Shown piece after piece: positions 44,724-53,402 of a stretch of DNA of 64,000 nucleotides. The translations under genes and the position numbers were made by a program. Source of the DNA: Sphingopyxis sp. (lineage in GTDB: Bacteria > Pseudomonadota > Alphaproteobacteria > Sphingomonadales > Sphingomonadaceae). The notes under the pieces are model-generated. The model did not search any database. It was not told the origin of the DNA and saw nothing but the letters and a program-made list of their open reading frames with translations. Position 1 is the first letter of the stretch, and the number at the start of each line of letters is the position of its first letter. The DNA lies in contig JAGHZY010000003.1 of assembly GCA_017745175.1 (NCBI GenBank), positions 62,001-126,000 on the forward strand, read 5' to 3'.

Positions 44724-45689
44724 TCAGGCCGTTGCCATCGCGTGATATTCGGCCTCGGCCAGGAAGCGCTCGGCGTCGAGCGCGGCCATGCAGCCCATGC
44801 CCGCCGCGGTCACCGCCTGGCGATACACCTTGTCGGCGACGTCGCCCGCCGCGAACACGCCGGGGATCGTGGTCAGCGACGTGCCCGGCGTGATCTGCAG
44901 ATAGCCATCGTCGTCGAGCGGCAGCTTGCCCTTGAACAATTCGGTCGACGGGCTGTGACCGATCGCGACGAAGCCGCCATCGGTGGGCTCGTGACTCGCC
45001 TCGCCGCTGACGGTGTCGATCAGGTCGACGCCGACGAGCCCCGAAACGCCCTCGCCCGCAACGAAACGCTCGACGCGCTTGTTCCACAGTATCTTGATCT
45101 TCGGATTGACCAGCAACCGGTCCTGCAGGATCTTTTCGGCGCGGAGGTGATCGCGGCGGTGGATCAGCGTGACATCGTCGCTATGGTTGGTGAGGTACAG
45201 CGCCTCCTCGACCGCGGTGTTGCCGCCGCCGATCACGACGACCTTCTTGCCGCGATAGAAGAAGCCGTCGCAGGTCGCACAGGCCGAGACGCCCTTGCCG
45301 CCGAGTTCCTGCTCGCCCGGAACGCCCAGCCATTTTGCCTGCGCTCCGGTCGCGATGACGAGCGTTTCGGCCACATAGACGTCACCGCCGTCACCGGTCA
45401 GCCTGAACGGGCGGCGTGACAGGTCGACGTCGACGATCGTGTCCCAGATCATGCTGGTGCCCACATGCATCGCCTGCGCGGTCATCTGTTCCATCAGCCA
45501 CGGACCCTGCACGACTTCGGCAAAGCCCGGATAATTTTCGACGTCGGTGGTGATCGTCAGCTGGCCGCCGGGTTGCAGCCCCTGCACCACGATCGGCATC
45601 ATGCCGGCACGCGCCGCGTAAATGGCAGCCGACAGGCCGGCGGGGCCGGAGCCGAGAATGAGCATCTTGGTGTGGTGGACGGCGGGCAT
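44724..45689 (-). CDS. trxB: Thioredoxin reductase
   Basis: 321 residues. FAD-binding GSGPAGLSAAIYAARAG, redox-active CATC at residues 137-140, NADPH-binding VVIGGGNTAVEEALYL, and the C-terminal FAD motif GVFAAGDVADKVYRQAVTAAG. Transfers electrons from NADPH to thioredoxin in the cytoplasm. Divergent from the methyltransferase gene at 45783, with which it shares a 93-bp promoter region. Confidence 0.97.
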   Translation of the reverse strand: MPAVHHTKMLILGSGPAGLSAAIYAARAGMMPIVVQGLQPGGQLTITTDVENYPGFAEVVQGPWLMEQMTAQAMHVGTSMIWDTIVDVDLSRRPFRLTGDGGDVYVAETLVIATGAQAKWLGVPGEQELGGKGVSACATCDGFFYRGKKVVVIGGGNTAVEEALYLTNHSDDVTLIHRRDHLRAEKILQDRLLVNPKIKILWNKRVERFVAGEGVSGLVGVDLIDTVSGEASHEPTDGGFVAIGHSPSTELFKGKLPLDDDGYLQITPGTSLTTIPGVFAAGDVADKVYRQAVTAAGMGCMAALDAERFLAEAEYHAMATA

Positions 45690-45782
45690 GGCGATCTTTC
45701 ATTGGCTGTGCGGGCAAGCACAGATGGGTGTTGCCAACAGCGCTAGCAAGGGTCACCTTCCGCGCCAAGGGGAGACTGGCGA

Positions 45783-46409
45783 ATGGCAAGCTGGTGGGAA
45801 CGTCACGGGGTACCGCGCCTCATAAAATGCGCCTGTTCGCAGGGACAGATCATGAAGCTGCGCAGCAAGGTCGTGCCGCATGCGCGCGGGCATGTGCTCG
45901 AGCTCGGCTGCGGCGGCGGGATCAACATGGAATTCTACCGGCCGGGACAGATCGAGAGCTTCAGCGGGCTCGATCCCTCGCCCGAACTGCTCGCAATGAG
46001 CGTCGCGGCCGCGGCCGCGCGCGGGATTGAGGCCGACATCCGCGAAGGCGTCGGCGAAGCGATGCCGTTCGAAAGCGCGAAGTTCGATACGGTCGTCACG
46101 ACATTCACGCTGTGTTCGGTTGGCGATCAGGCGGCGGTGCTCAGCGAAATCCGCCGCGTGCTGAAGCCCGGCGGGACCGCGCTGTTCCTCGAACATGGCG
46201 CCGCGCCCGATGCCGGCGTCGCGAAATGGCAGCGGCGGATCGAGCCGGTGTGGAAGCGCATCGGCGGCAATTGTCACCTCACCCGGCCGATCGGCGACGC
46301 CTATGGAAAGGCGGGCTTTGCCGTCGACCGGCAGGCGGCCGCCTATATTCCCAAGACGCCCCGCCCGTTCGGCTGGTACGAATATGGAGCCGCCCGCCCG
46401 CTTTCCTGA
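45783..46409 (+). CDS. Class I SAM-dependent methyltransferase
   Basis: 208 residues. Motif I VLELGCGGGINMEFY (residues 38-52), then GLDPSPELLAMS, EAMPFESAKFDTVVTTFTLCSV and IRRVLKPGGTALFLEHG. Resembles methyltransferase-11/UbiE-like small-molecule or phospholipid methyltransferases; the substrate is not evident. Followed 15 bp later by the caspase-like gene, possibly co-transcribed. Confidence 0.88.
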   Translation: MASWWERHGVPRLIKCACSQGQIMKLRSKVVPHARGHVLELGCGGGINMEFYRPGQIESFSGLDPSPELLAMSVAAAAARGIEADIREGVGEAMPFESAKFDTVVTTFTLCSVGDQAAVLSEIRRVLKPGGTALFLEHGAAPDAGVAKWQRRIEPVWKRIGGNCHLTRPIGDAYGKAGFAVDRQAAAYIPKTPRPFGWYEYGAARPLS

Positions 46410-46424
46410 CCAGAGGTTACCGAG

Positions 46425-47759
46425 ATGACGAGATACTGGCTTATCATGCTCACCGCCCTCTCCCTGCTGGCACCAACCGGGGCCGAGGCGCGCAAGGTCG
46501 CGCTGGTGATCGGCAACGGCGATTATGCGAACACCAGCCGGCTGAACAACCCCGCGAACGACATCAGGATCATCGCCGCGTCGGCGAAGCAGGCGGGGTT
46601 CGACGATGTGACGGTCGCCGCCGACCTCGCCGTCAACGACTTCCAGAAAGCGATGCGCGATTTCCGCGCGAAGGCCGACGGGGCCGAGGTCGCGATGGTC
46701 TATTATGCCGGCCACGGGATCGAGGCGCAGGGCAAGAACTGGCTGATCCCGACCGACGCGCAGCTCAAATCCGACCTCGACCTGCCCTATGAGGCGATCA
46801 ACCTCGACCGGCTGATGGAATCGGTGTCGGGGGCGCAGATCCGCATGGTCGTGCTCGATTCGTGCCGCAACAATCCCTTCGGTCGCTCGTGGCGGTCGGG
46901 GACGCGCGCGGTGGTGAATGGCCTTGCGGGGGTCGAGGCAGACGACGTGCTCGTGATCTTTGCCGCCGCGCCGGGGCAGACCGCCGCCGACGGGACGAGC
47001 GGAAACTCACCCTTTGCGGTATCGCTGGCAAAGCGGTTGCCGCAGCCCGACATGCCGGTGCAACTGCTCGGCGGCCTCATCCGCGACGATGTACTCAAGG
47101 CGACGGGCGGCAGCCAGCGTCCGTTCGTCAGCGCAAGCATCACCGGGACGCCCGTCTATCTGGTACCGCGCACGGCACCGGCGAATGCGCCGGCGCTCGG
47201 AGACCGCAGCGGGCTGGAGGAACTGTTGTGGAAGGGCGCATTGGCCGAAAACGACGTCCGCGCCTTCAGCGCCTATCTCGCCGAATTCCCGGCGGGCAAA
47301 TATGCCGTACAGGCGAACGAGAATATCAGCCGCCTGTCGAAGGAACCCGGGACGGTCATCCCGCCGGTGACGATGGTCGCCATGAAGGAGCCGCCCCCCG
47401 CGGCGCGGCCGCCGACACGGAAATTCGCGCTGTCGAACATACGCATCGAATGCGTGAAGCTGACCGGACGCCTCGGTCTCGGGCTGCCCGACCAGCTGTT
47501 CCTGCGCTTCAACACCGGGCAGCGCTTTCCCGAAGGCAAGAGCGAGATTTATTCGATCAGGAAAGGGGAGAGCTGGGTCGTTCCCGAGCGTTTCGAATTC
47601 GACCAGCCGGTGAGTTTCCAGCTCCGCGAGTTCGACGATATCGGCGGGAGCGACAATATCGGCACGATCGATATCGGCGATGCGCCGGGGATGTTCACGA
47701 AGACGCTCGACGGCGATGCGAGTGATTACAAGGTGACCTATACGCTGACGGTCAGCTGA
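46425..47759 (+). CDS. Secreted caspase-family (C14) protease-like protein
   Basis: 444 residues. Signal peptide (MTRYWLIMLTALSLLAPTGAEA), then a caspase p20 fold: KVALVIGNGDYANTSRLNNPANDI, His98 in YYAGHGIE and Cys147 in VVLDSCRNNPF form the catalytic dyad. After about residue 270 come a short helical region and a C-terminal domain of roughly 110 residues with no recognised family. Bacterial homologues cleave after basic residues or act as regulators. Probably periplasmic. Confidence 0.9.
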   Translation: MTRYWLIMLTALSLLAPTGAEARKVALVIGNGDYANTSRLNNPANDIRIIAASAKQAGFDDVTVAADLAVNDFQKAMRDFRAKADGAEVAMVYYAGHGIEAQGKNWLIPTDAQLKSDLDLPYEAINLDRLMESVSGAQIRMVVLDSCRNNPFGRSWRSGTRAVVNGLAGVEADDVLVIFAAAPGQTAADGTSGNSPFAVSLAKRLPQPDMPVQLLGGLIRDDVLKATGGSQRPFVSASITGTPVYLVPRTAPANAPALGDRSGLEELLWKGALAENDVRAFSAYLAEFPAGKYAVQANENISRLSKEPGTVIPPVTMVAMKEPPPAARPPTRKFALSNIRIECVKLTGRLGLGLPDQLFLRFNTGQRFPEGKSEIYSIRKGESWVVPERFEFDQPVSFQLREFDDIGGSDNIGTIDIGDAPGMFTKTLDGDASDYKVTYTLTVS

Positions 47760-47785
47760 CGGCCGGGAACGGACCTTTCCTTCAT

Positions 47786-47858
47786 CGTCATCCCGGACTT
47801 GATCCGGGATCCATGACTTCAGCGCTGCGATGGATCCCGGATCAAGTCCGGGATGACG
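47786..47858. repeat. REP-like palindrome, family A
   Basis: 73 bp, same orientation and core as the copy at 25778-25850, with arms CCCGGACTTGATCCGGG and CCCGGATCAAGTCCGGG. Located between the convergent caspase-like gene and trhO. Confidence 0.9.
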
Positions 47859-47906
47859 AAAAAGAGTAAACAAACGACCGCTTCCCACCCCAAGGCCGCC
47901 ACAGAC

Positions 47907-48635
47907 CTATTCCTTCTCGCCGACCTCGACCAGCCCGTGCCCCACGCTCACCCGCTCGTCGAACACGAAGCAGCTGCCGTGCCAGCGGCTTTCGGCTTCG
48001 GGCACCTGTTCGAGATAGGCGAGAATGCCGCCTTTCAGATGAACGACGTCCTCGATGCCTTCGTGGCGGAGGAAGGCGGTGGATTTTTCGCAGCGGATGC
48101 CGCCAGTGCAGAACATTGCGACGCGCTTGCCCGCGAAACGTCCGGCGTTGGCGCGCCACCAGCCAGGGAAGTCGCCGAAGCTTTTCGTTTCGGGATCGAT
48201 CGCGCCCGCGAAGCTGCCATAGCCGACCTCGAACCCGTTGCGGGTGTCGATGAGCACCGTATCGGGATCATCGACGAGCGCGTTCCAGTCGGCGGGGTCG
48301 ACATAGGGCGCCGCGTCGCGCGCGGGGTCTAGCCCCGGCACCTTCATCGTGACGATCTCTTTCTTCAGCCGCACTTTCATTCGCCCGAACGGCATGTCGG
48401 CGGCGGTCGAATATTTGACGTCGAGCGCGGTACAGTCGGGCATGGTGCGGATATGGTCGAGAACCGCCGCGATGCCCGCGTCGGTTCCCGCGATCGTGCC
48501 GTTGACCCCTTCGCGCGCAAGCAGCAGCGTCCCCTTGACGCCTTCGGCCACGCACAGCTCGATCAGCGGCGGACGCAAGGCGGCGGGATCGTCGAACGAC
48601 GCGAAACGATAAAGGGCGGCAACGGTGAAGGTCAT
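47907..48635 (-). CDS. trhO: tRNA uridine(34) hydroxylase, rhodanese-like
   Basis: 242 residues. N-terminal acylphosphatase-like domain ([23 protein letters not shown]) and rhodanese domain with [22 protein letters not shown] and active-site loop [16 protein letters not shown]. Members hydroxylate U34 of tRNAs. The protein lacks the C-terminal Cys-rich extension of the longer E. coli homologue. Confidence 0.9.
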   Translation of the reverse strand: MTFTVAALYRFASFDDPAALRPPLIELCVAEGVKGTLLLAREGVNGTIAGTDAGIAAVLDHIRTMPDCTALDVKYSTAADMPFGRMKVRLKKEIVTMKVPGLDPARDAAPYVDPADWNALVDDPDTVLIDTRNGFEVGYGSFAGAIDPETKSFGDFPGWWRANAGRFAGKRVAMFCTGGIRCEKSTAFLRHEGIEDVVHLKGGILAYLEQVPEAESRWHGSCFVFDERVSVGHGLVEVGEKE

Positions 48636-48695
48636 GGCCGAGGCCCCTTACCCGTTTGCCCCGGGCTTGTCGAAGCCTGGTACATCTCTCGGTCG

Positions 48696-48772
48696 GTCAT
48701 CCCGGCGAAGGCCGGGATCTCGCCCTCGCGTTATAGTGAACCTCCGGGATTCCGGCCTTCGCCGGGATGACG
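48696..48772. repeat. REP-like palindrome, family B
   Basis: GTCATCCCGGCGAAGGCCGGGA at one end and TCCGGCCTTCGCCGGGATGAC at the other, around a short AT-richer core. Same family as 43001-43076. Lies between trhO and the GMC oxidoreductase gene end. Confidence 0.87.
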
Positions 48773-48792
48773 ACAAGGATAGCATCGAGCGA

Positions 48793-50805
48793 TCACCCGA
48801 ACGGATCGTGCCGCCCGGTCGCATAATGCGCCATCGCCATTGTCGTCCATTGCGCGTTGACGCGGATGCAGCTCGGGAAGACGCTCGCGTCGGTGACGAA
48901 GACGTTGGTCGTGCCGTGAACGCGGCATTCGGGATCGACGACGCCATATTGCGGATCCTCGTTGATCGCATTGCCGCCGTGCGGATGGCTGCTCGACAGG
49001 GTCACGTCGTCCTGCTCGCGGATCGCCGTCTTGAAGAAGGCGTCGACGTCCATGTCGGGGGTCACCTTCTGCCCCTTGGCGAGCGCCGGATAGCATTCAA
49101 GCGCGCCGGCGGCGAAATGCACCTTGGTCAGCGTCGCCATGGCGCGGCGCAGCATCGGCAGATCGTCGTCGACGTCGAGGCGGAATTTGAGCTTGCCGTC
49201 GACGATCTGCCCGCGCCGGTCGGCGGGAAAGAGGATGCCCGCCGAATGGACGCGACCGAAATTCCTCATCCGCGCCGAATGGTCGGCGAACCAGCCGGGC
49301 ATCAGCGAGGCCATCGACATCGGCGGCTGGAAATGGCTTTCGAGCAGGAAGTCGCCGCAGTCGACATAGCTCGACATCTGGTCCTCGTCCCATGCGTCGC
49401 CGCCCGCTCCCGCCGGCATCAGCGCGACCACGGGCGAGGCGACGTTCAATGAGACCTGATAGCCGGTGCCGTCGATGTCGCTGCGGTCGAGCAGCTTCGA
49501 CGACGCGATCGTTCCCGCCGCGACGACCACACCGACGCGTGCGCGGACGAGGCGGTTCGAGCCGTCGGGCAGGATCAGCTTCACCGCCTCCGCCTCGCGC
49601 CGGCCGTCGGCGGCGGTCTGCCACATGATCTGCTGGACCTTCGTGCCGGGCAGGATGCGCGCGTGGCGATCGCGGCACGCCTTGGGCAGATAGGTTTGCG
49701 CGACCCCCATGCGGCGCCCATAGGCGCAGCCCGAATTGCAATAGCCGCAATAGGCGCAGGCATTGGGGGTGCCCGGCGGGCCGAAATTCTTGTCGAACCA
49801 GTCGGTGACCGCGCGCTTGTCCTTCGGATCCGGCGAGGCGTCGGCATAGGCGTGCCAGCCATTAATCAGGTGCGGGCCGTTGTGCCGCCCGCTGCGCGGT
49901 TCGATGCGGCCGATGCCGAGCATGTCCTTCACCGCGTCATAGCTCGCATGAAAGGCTGCCGCATCGACCGGCGCGCCGATGCTCGCCCATTTCGCGAGCA
50001 CGTCCCTGGCGTCGGGGTGCGTGCGCCCGGGCTCGTTGACGCGAAGGCATATCCCGTTGTTGATCGTCGACGAGCCGCCGACGCATCGCCCCTGGAACAC
50101 CACGAAATCGCGATTGGTCGTCGTCTGCACCGCGCCGTGCTTGTAGAGGTTCGCGACCATGTCCAGTTCGTGATGGGTGATATGGTGCGAGGGGTAGAAG
50201 GGACCCGCCTCGACGATCAGGACCTTGTAGCCCCAGCCCGCGATATTATAGGCTGCGACCGCGCCGCCGGCGCCCGACCCGACGACGATCACGTCATATT
50301 CGTCCTCAAGGCCGCCTGCATCGAGGATGTGCGCGGGATCGATCTCGCGCCCCGTGACGGGCCCGAGCGGCATCTCCCCCGCGCCGCGCGCGCGGAATTT
50401 GGGCAGCGTGAAGCCGATCTGGCGATGAACCGGATTGGCGACGTTCGCGTCCTGATCGCCGGGTTCGATCCCCGGCTGCCAATGGCCATAATAGCAGGCG
50501 TAGATGATCCCGCGTAGCCGGCCCATGTCCTGGAACAGGTCGATCTGGCTGTTCTTCATCCGGTCCTCGATGCGCTCGACGCGCGTCTCGACATCGGCCT
50601 CGGCGAACATCGGACCGAGCACGGGTTCGGTCAGCGTCAGCGACAGCTGGATTTCGCCGAGCTTGGTGCCGCCGACCTTGCCGAACAGTTCGGCAATGTT
50701 GGCGACGACCTGATCGGGCGTGATCGCCATTTCGGCGCCGTGAAACAGCGCCTCGGTCAGTGCCTTCAGAAATTTGAGTTGCCCGAAATTGAACGGTGCC
50801 GTCAT
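48793..50805 (-). CDS. GMC-family FAD oxidoreductase (long-chain alcohol oxidase-like)
   Basis: 670 residues. An N-terminal region of about 170 residues precedes the FAD site VIVVGSGAGGAVAAYNIAGWG; then RCVGGSSTINNGICLR (GMC signature 1), a Cys-rich loop CAYCGYCNSGCAYG, and a C-terminal SSSHPHGGNAINEDP...VTDASVFPSCIRVN with catalytic His. The N-terminal extension and Cys loop resemble fatty-alcohol oxidase-type GMC proteins. Substrate uncertain; probably an alcohol or sterol. Confidence 0.87.
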   Translation of the reverse strand: MTAPFNFGQLKFLKALTEALFHGAEMAITPDQVVANIAELFGKVGGTKLGEIQLSLTLTEPVLGPMFAEADVETRVERIEDRMKNSQIDLFQDMGRLRGIIYACYYGHWQPGIEPGDQDANVANPVHRQIGFTLPKFRARGAGEMPLGPVTGREIDPAHILDAGGLEDEYDVIVVGSGAGGAVAAYNIAGWGYKVLIVEAGPFYPSHHITHHELDMVANLYKHGAVQTTTNRDFVVFQGRCVGGSSTINNGICLRVNEPGRTHPDARDVLAKWASIGAPVDAAAFHASYDAVKDMLGIGRIEPRSGRHNGPHLINGWHAYADASPDPKDKRAVTDWFDKNFGPPGTPNACAYCGYCNSGCAYGRRMGVAQTYLPKACRDRHARILPGTKVQQIMWQTAADGRREAEAVKLILPDGSNRLVRARVGVVVAAGTIASSKLLDRSDIDGTGYQVSLNVASPVVALMPAGAGGDAWDEDQMSSYVDCGDFLLESHFQPPMSMASLMPGWFADHSARMRNFGRVHSAGILFPADRRGQIVDGKLKFRLDVDDDLPMLRRAMATLTKVHFAAGALECYPALAKGQKVTPDMDVDAFFKTAIREQDDVTLSSSHPHGGNAINEDPQYGVVDPECRVHGTTNVFVTDASVFPSCIRVNAQWTTMAMAHYATGRHDPFG

Positions 50806-50886
50806 CTTGCCTGCCCCTGTCTACCCCGCATCGCAAATGCCGGGTCATAGACGGCGAAGGCAAGATGTATTGTACCGGACCGCCAG

Positions 50887-51510
50887 TTATGCGCTCCGCG
50901 CCATCGCCTCCACCGGCAGGAACGGCCGCACCGCCCCCATCGCCTGATCGATATAGCGCTGCTTCTCGCCGACCGGCGCGACATAGTGCAGCGCCTCTTC
51001 GGCAGCCGTCGTCCCGGCGAGGCGCGCGATGATCCATGCAGCGAGATATTGCGAGGCGAGACAGCCGCCCGCGGTCGCGACATTGCCGTGCGCAACGAAT
51101 GGCGCGTCGAGAACCTCGACCCCCGCCTCGATCACCCACGGCTTGGTCGTGAGGTCGGTACAGGCCGGAAGGTTGCCGATCAGCCCGAGTTTCGCGAGCA
51201 ACAGCGTTCCCGAACATTGCGCCCCGATCAATTGCCGCGCGGGGTCGAGCCGGATGCGGCCGAGCATCAGCGGGTCGGCGGCGATCTCGCGCGTCCTGAT
51301 CCCGCTGCCGATGATCACCGCGTCGGCCTTGGCCGCGAAGTCGAGCGGCTGCTGGCGCTCGACTGTCACACCGTTCATCGAGGTCACCTGCGGCGTCGGC
51401 GACGTGATATGCGCCTCCCAGCCCTGCCCGCGCAGGCGGTTCAGGATGGCGGCGGCGACAAACGAATCGAGTTCGTTGAAGCCGTCGAAGGTGAGCACCG
51501 CGATCTGCAC
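50887..51510 (-). CDS. DJ-1/PfpI-family protein (GATase1-like)
   Basis: 207 residues from a GTG start at 51510 with AGGAG 7 bases upstream; extending the frame further gives sequence unlike the family. QIAVLTFDGFNELDSFVAA opens the flavodoxin-like fold, and IGAQCSGTLLLAKLGLIG carries the nucleophile Cys at the elbow. HGNVATAGGCLASQYLAAW and the C-terminus match DJ-1/PfpI proteins related to isonitrile hydratase or transcriptional-regulator domains. Enzymatic role not determined. Confidence 0.85.
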   Translation of the reverse strand: MQIAVLTFDGFNELDSFVAAAILNRLRGQGWEAHITSPTPQVTSMNGVTVERQQPLDFAAKADAVIIGSGIRTREIAADPLMLGRIRLDPARQLIGAQCSGTLLLAKLGLIGNLPACTDLTTKPWVIEAGVEVLDAPFVAHGNVATAGGCLASQYLAAWIIARLAGTTAAEEALHYVAPVGEKQRYIDQAMGAVRPFLPVEAMARSA

Positions 51511-51538
51511 GTCAAAACTCCTGCGAAAAGGAGCGCCC

Positions 51539-52033
51539 CTATACAGCGCCTTCGAAGATATCCTCAACCCAGCACGCGCGCGCCGTGCCGTCGCGCGGCG
51601 ATGCGAGATAGCGTCCCCAGGCGCCGCTTTCGTGCGCGACGATGCCGAGTTCCCACACGCAGAAGGTCGGGCGTACCACGCCCGCCTCGCCGGGATAGGC
51701 CGGATCGAAGCGCGCAAAGGCGGGCATGTCGCCGTGCCGGTACCACACCGCTTCCCACAGCTCGTTCGAACCGCGCCACACCGAGACGAGCAGGAAATGG
51801 AAATCGGCGCCGCAGCGATGGAGAATGACGAAACCGCAGTCGTCCGGCTGGAGTATCGCGTCTGCCTGTTCGTCGAACCAGCCGCGGCACAGCGCCGCGA
51901 CGTCATCGGGAACCGGCGCGTCGGCGGCCGTCAGGTGGTAAAGTTTGACCATCGCCCCGCCCGCTTCGACGCGCGCCTCGAATCGCGCCTCTTTCGGATA
52001 GTGGCGATAGGCGGGATCGACGGCGGCGGGCAT
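51539..52033 (-). CDS. Conserved-looking hypothetical protein
   Basis: 164 residues from ATG at 52033 with GGAG 9 bases upstream. Soluble, rich in Trp, His and Cys (VWRGSNELWEAVWYRHGDMP, VRPTFCVWELGIVAHE). No signal peptide or membrane segment and no family recognised. It lies 28 bp upstream of the DJ-1-like gene and is probably co-transcribed with it. Confidence 0.7.
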   Translation of the reverse strand: MPAAVDPAYRHYPKEARFEARVEAGGAMVKLYHLTAADAPVPDDVAALCRGWFDEQADAILQPDDCGFVILHRCGADFHFLLVSVWRGSNELWEAVWYRHGDMPAFARFDPAYPGEAGVVRPTFCVWELGIVAHESGAWGRYLASPRDGTARACWVEDIFEGAV

Positions 52034-52101
52034 GGCGGGAACTCCGGATTGTTCCCTCTATGTTCTAGACATTTCTTCGGGCTTGGCAACCCGGCCGTCA
52101 C

Positions 52102-53019
52102 TCAGCGAAGCGCGATTGTCAGGTGCGCGACCGTCACAATATCCTTCAGGCGGTCGCGCAGCTCCTCGCACGACACGTCGCCCCTGACCTCGACGATCGC
52201 CGCGCGCGCTTCCGGGCCGACGCGCCAGACATGAAGGTCGGTAACTACTGCCCCAGCGGCCTCGACACGCGTGCGGATCGTGGCCGCCGCCTCGTCATCG
52301 TTCGTGTCGAGCAGGATCGCGGCGGTGTCGCGCATCAATCCCCACGACCAGCGCGCGATCACGAGCGCGCCGACAATACCCATCGCGGGATCCATCCAGT
52401 GGAGCCCGAGATAGCGCCCCGCGAGCAGCGCGCCGATCGCGAGCAGCGAGGTCAGCGCGTCGGCGAGGACATGGAAATAGGCCGAGCGGAGATTATTGTC
52501 GTGACCGTGGTGGCGGTGATCGTGCCCGTGATGATCGTGCGCATGTCCATGGTCGTGGCCATGATGATGCCCGCCCATCAGCAGCAGCGCGCTGACGATA
52601 TTGACCGCAAGCCCGAGCACCGCGACGAGCGTCGCGCTCGCGAAATCGACGCGCACGGGGTCGATCAGGCGCAGGAAGGATTCGGCCGCGATCCCGATTG
52701 CGAAGATGCCGAGGATCAGCGCCGAGGCGAAGCCGGTGAGATCGCCGACCTTGCCGGTGCCGAAGCTGTAGCGCGGATTATGGCGATGCTTTTTCGCATA
52801 GCGATAGGCCAGCGCGGCAAGGCCGAGCGCGCCCGCGTGCGTCGCCATGTGGAAGCCGTCGGCGAGCAGCGCCATCGATCCGGTCCAGTATCCCGCCGCG
52901 ATCTCGGCCACCATCATCACCGCGGTCAGCGCGACGACCCACAAGGTGCGTTTCGCATTCTCGTCGTGCGAGGCGCCGAGGAAATCGTGCAGATGCTGCG
53001 TGGGCGTCGATTCGGACAT
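52102..53019 (-). CDS. dmeF: CDF-family Co/Ni efflux transporter
   Basis: 305 residues. Cation diffusion facilitator with six membrane segments; metal-site motifs HMATHAG (helix 2) and YFHVLADALTS (helix 5). A long His-rich cytoplasmic loop of alternating His, Gly and Asp spans about residues 150-175. C-terminal regulatory domain follows (VVTDLHVWRVGP). Paired with an RcnR-type repressor 8 bp upstream, as in dmeRF operons, so cobalt and nickel are the likely substrates. Confidence 0.88.
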   Translation of the reverse strand: MSESTPTQHLHDFLGASHDENAKRTLWVVALTAVMMVAEIAAGYWTGSMALLADGFHMATHAGALGLAALAYRYAKKHRHNPRYSFGTGKVGDLTGFASALILGIFAIGIAAESFLRLIDPVRVDFASATLVAVLGLAVNIVSALLLMGGHHHGHDHGHAHDHHGHDHRHHGHDNNLRSAYFHVLADALTSLLAIGALLAGRYLGLHWMDPAMGIVGALVIARWSWGLMRDTAAILLDTNDDEAAATIRTRVEAAGAVVTDLHVWRVGPEARAAIVEVRGDVSCEELRDRLKDIVTVAHLTIALR

Positions 53020-53027
53020 GATCTGCC

Positions 53028-53300
53028 TTATTTCGCGTAGCGGCGGATGACCGCAAGCAACTCTTCGGCACCCGCCGCGCGCTCGTCGTCGCCGAGACCG
53101 GGCAAGGCGACATGTTCCTTGAGATGCTCGGCGATCACTTCGTCGAGCAGGCCGTTCACCGCGCCGCGTACCGCAGCGACGCGGTGGAGCACCGTCGCGC
53201 AGGGTTCGTCGGCGGCCAGCGCCTTCTCGACCGCAGCGACCTGGCCCGCGATACGGTGGACGCGCGCGACGAGATCCGGGCGGGAGGAAAGGTGGGCCAT
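53028..53300 (-). CDS. dmeR: RcnR/FrmR-family metal-responsive repressor
   Basis: 90 residues, all-helical CsoR/RcnR fold. His3, Cys34, His59 and His63 are present, matching the four Ni/Co ligands of RcnR (His3, Cys35, His60, His64), so metal rather than formaldehyde sensing is likely. It should repress itself and the CDF exporter downstream. A C-tract operator overlaps the region directly before its start. Confidence 0.87.
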   Translation of the reverse strand: MAHLSSRPDLVARVHRIAGQVAAVEKALAADEPCATVLHRVAAVRGAVNGLLDEVIAEHLKEHVALPGLGDDERAAGAEELLAVIRRYAK

Positions 53301-53325
53301 ATCATACCCCCCTATCCTATATCAT
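53299..53325 (-). promoter_or_regulatory. Predicted DmeR/RcnR-type operator overlapping the ribosome site
   Basis: AT-rich flanks around a run of six C (53307-53312), with core CATACCCCCCTATC, as in known RcnR/DmeR operators (AT-rich inverted repeats around a C/G tract). On the coding strand the G6 run sits 6 bases before the dmeR ATG, where it can also serve as the ribosome-binding site. Confidence 0.75.
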
Positions 53326-53402
53326 CGTATCGTGCAATGCCTCCGGACGCCCGGCGCTGCTTCCGCTATCGTCGCATCGACCTCGTCCGTCCCCCGCCGT
53401 CA

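Noticed and set aside
46425-47759. Caspase-like gene as part of an anti-phage defence system
   Set aside because: It has a signal peptide and no nearby sensor, gasdermin or toxin gene, so a defence role is not supported.
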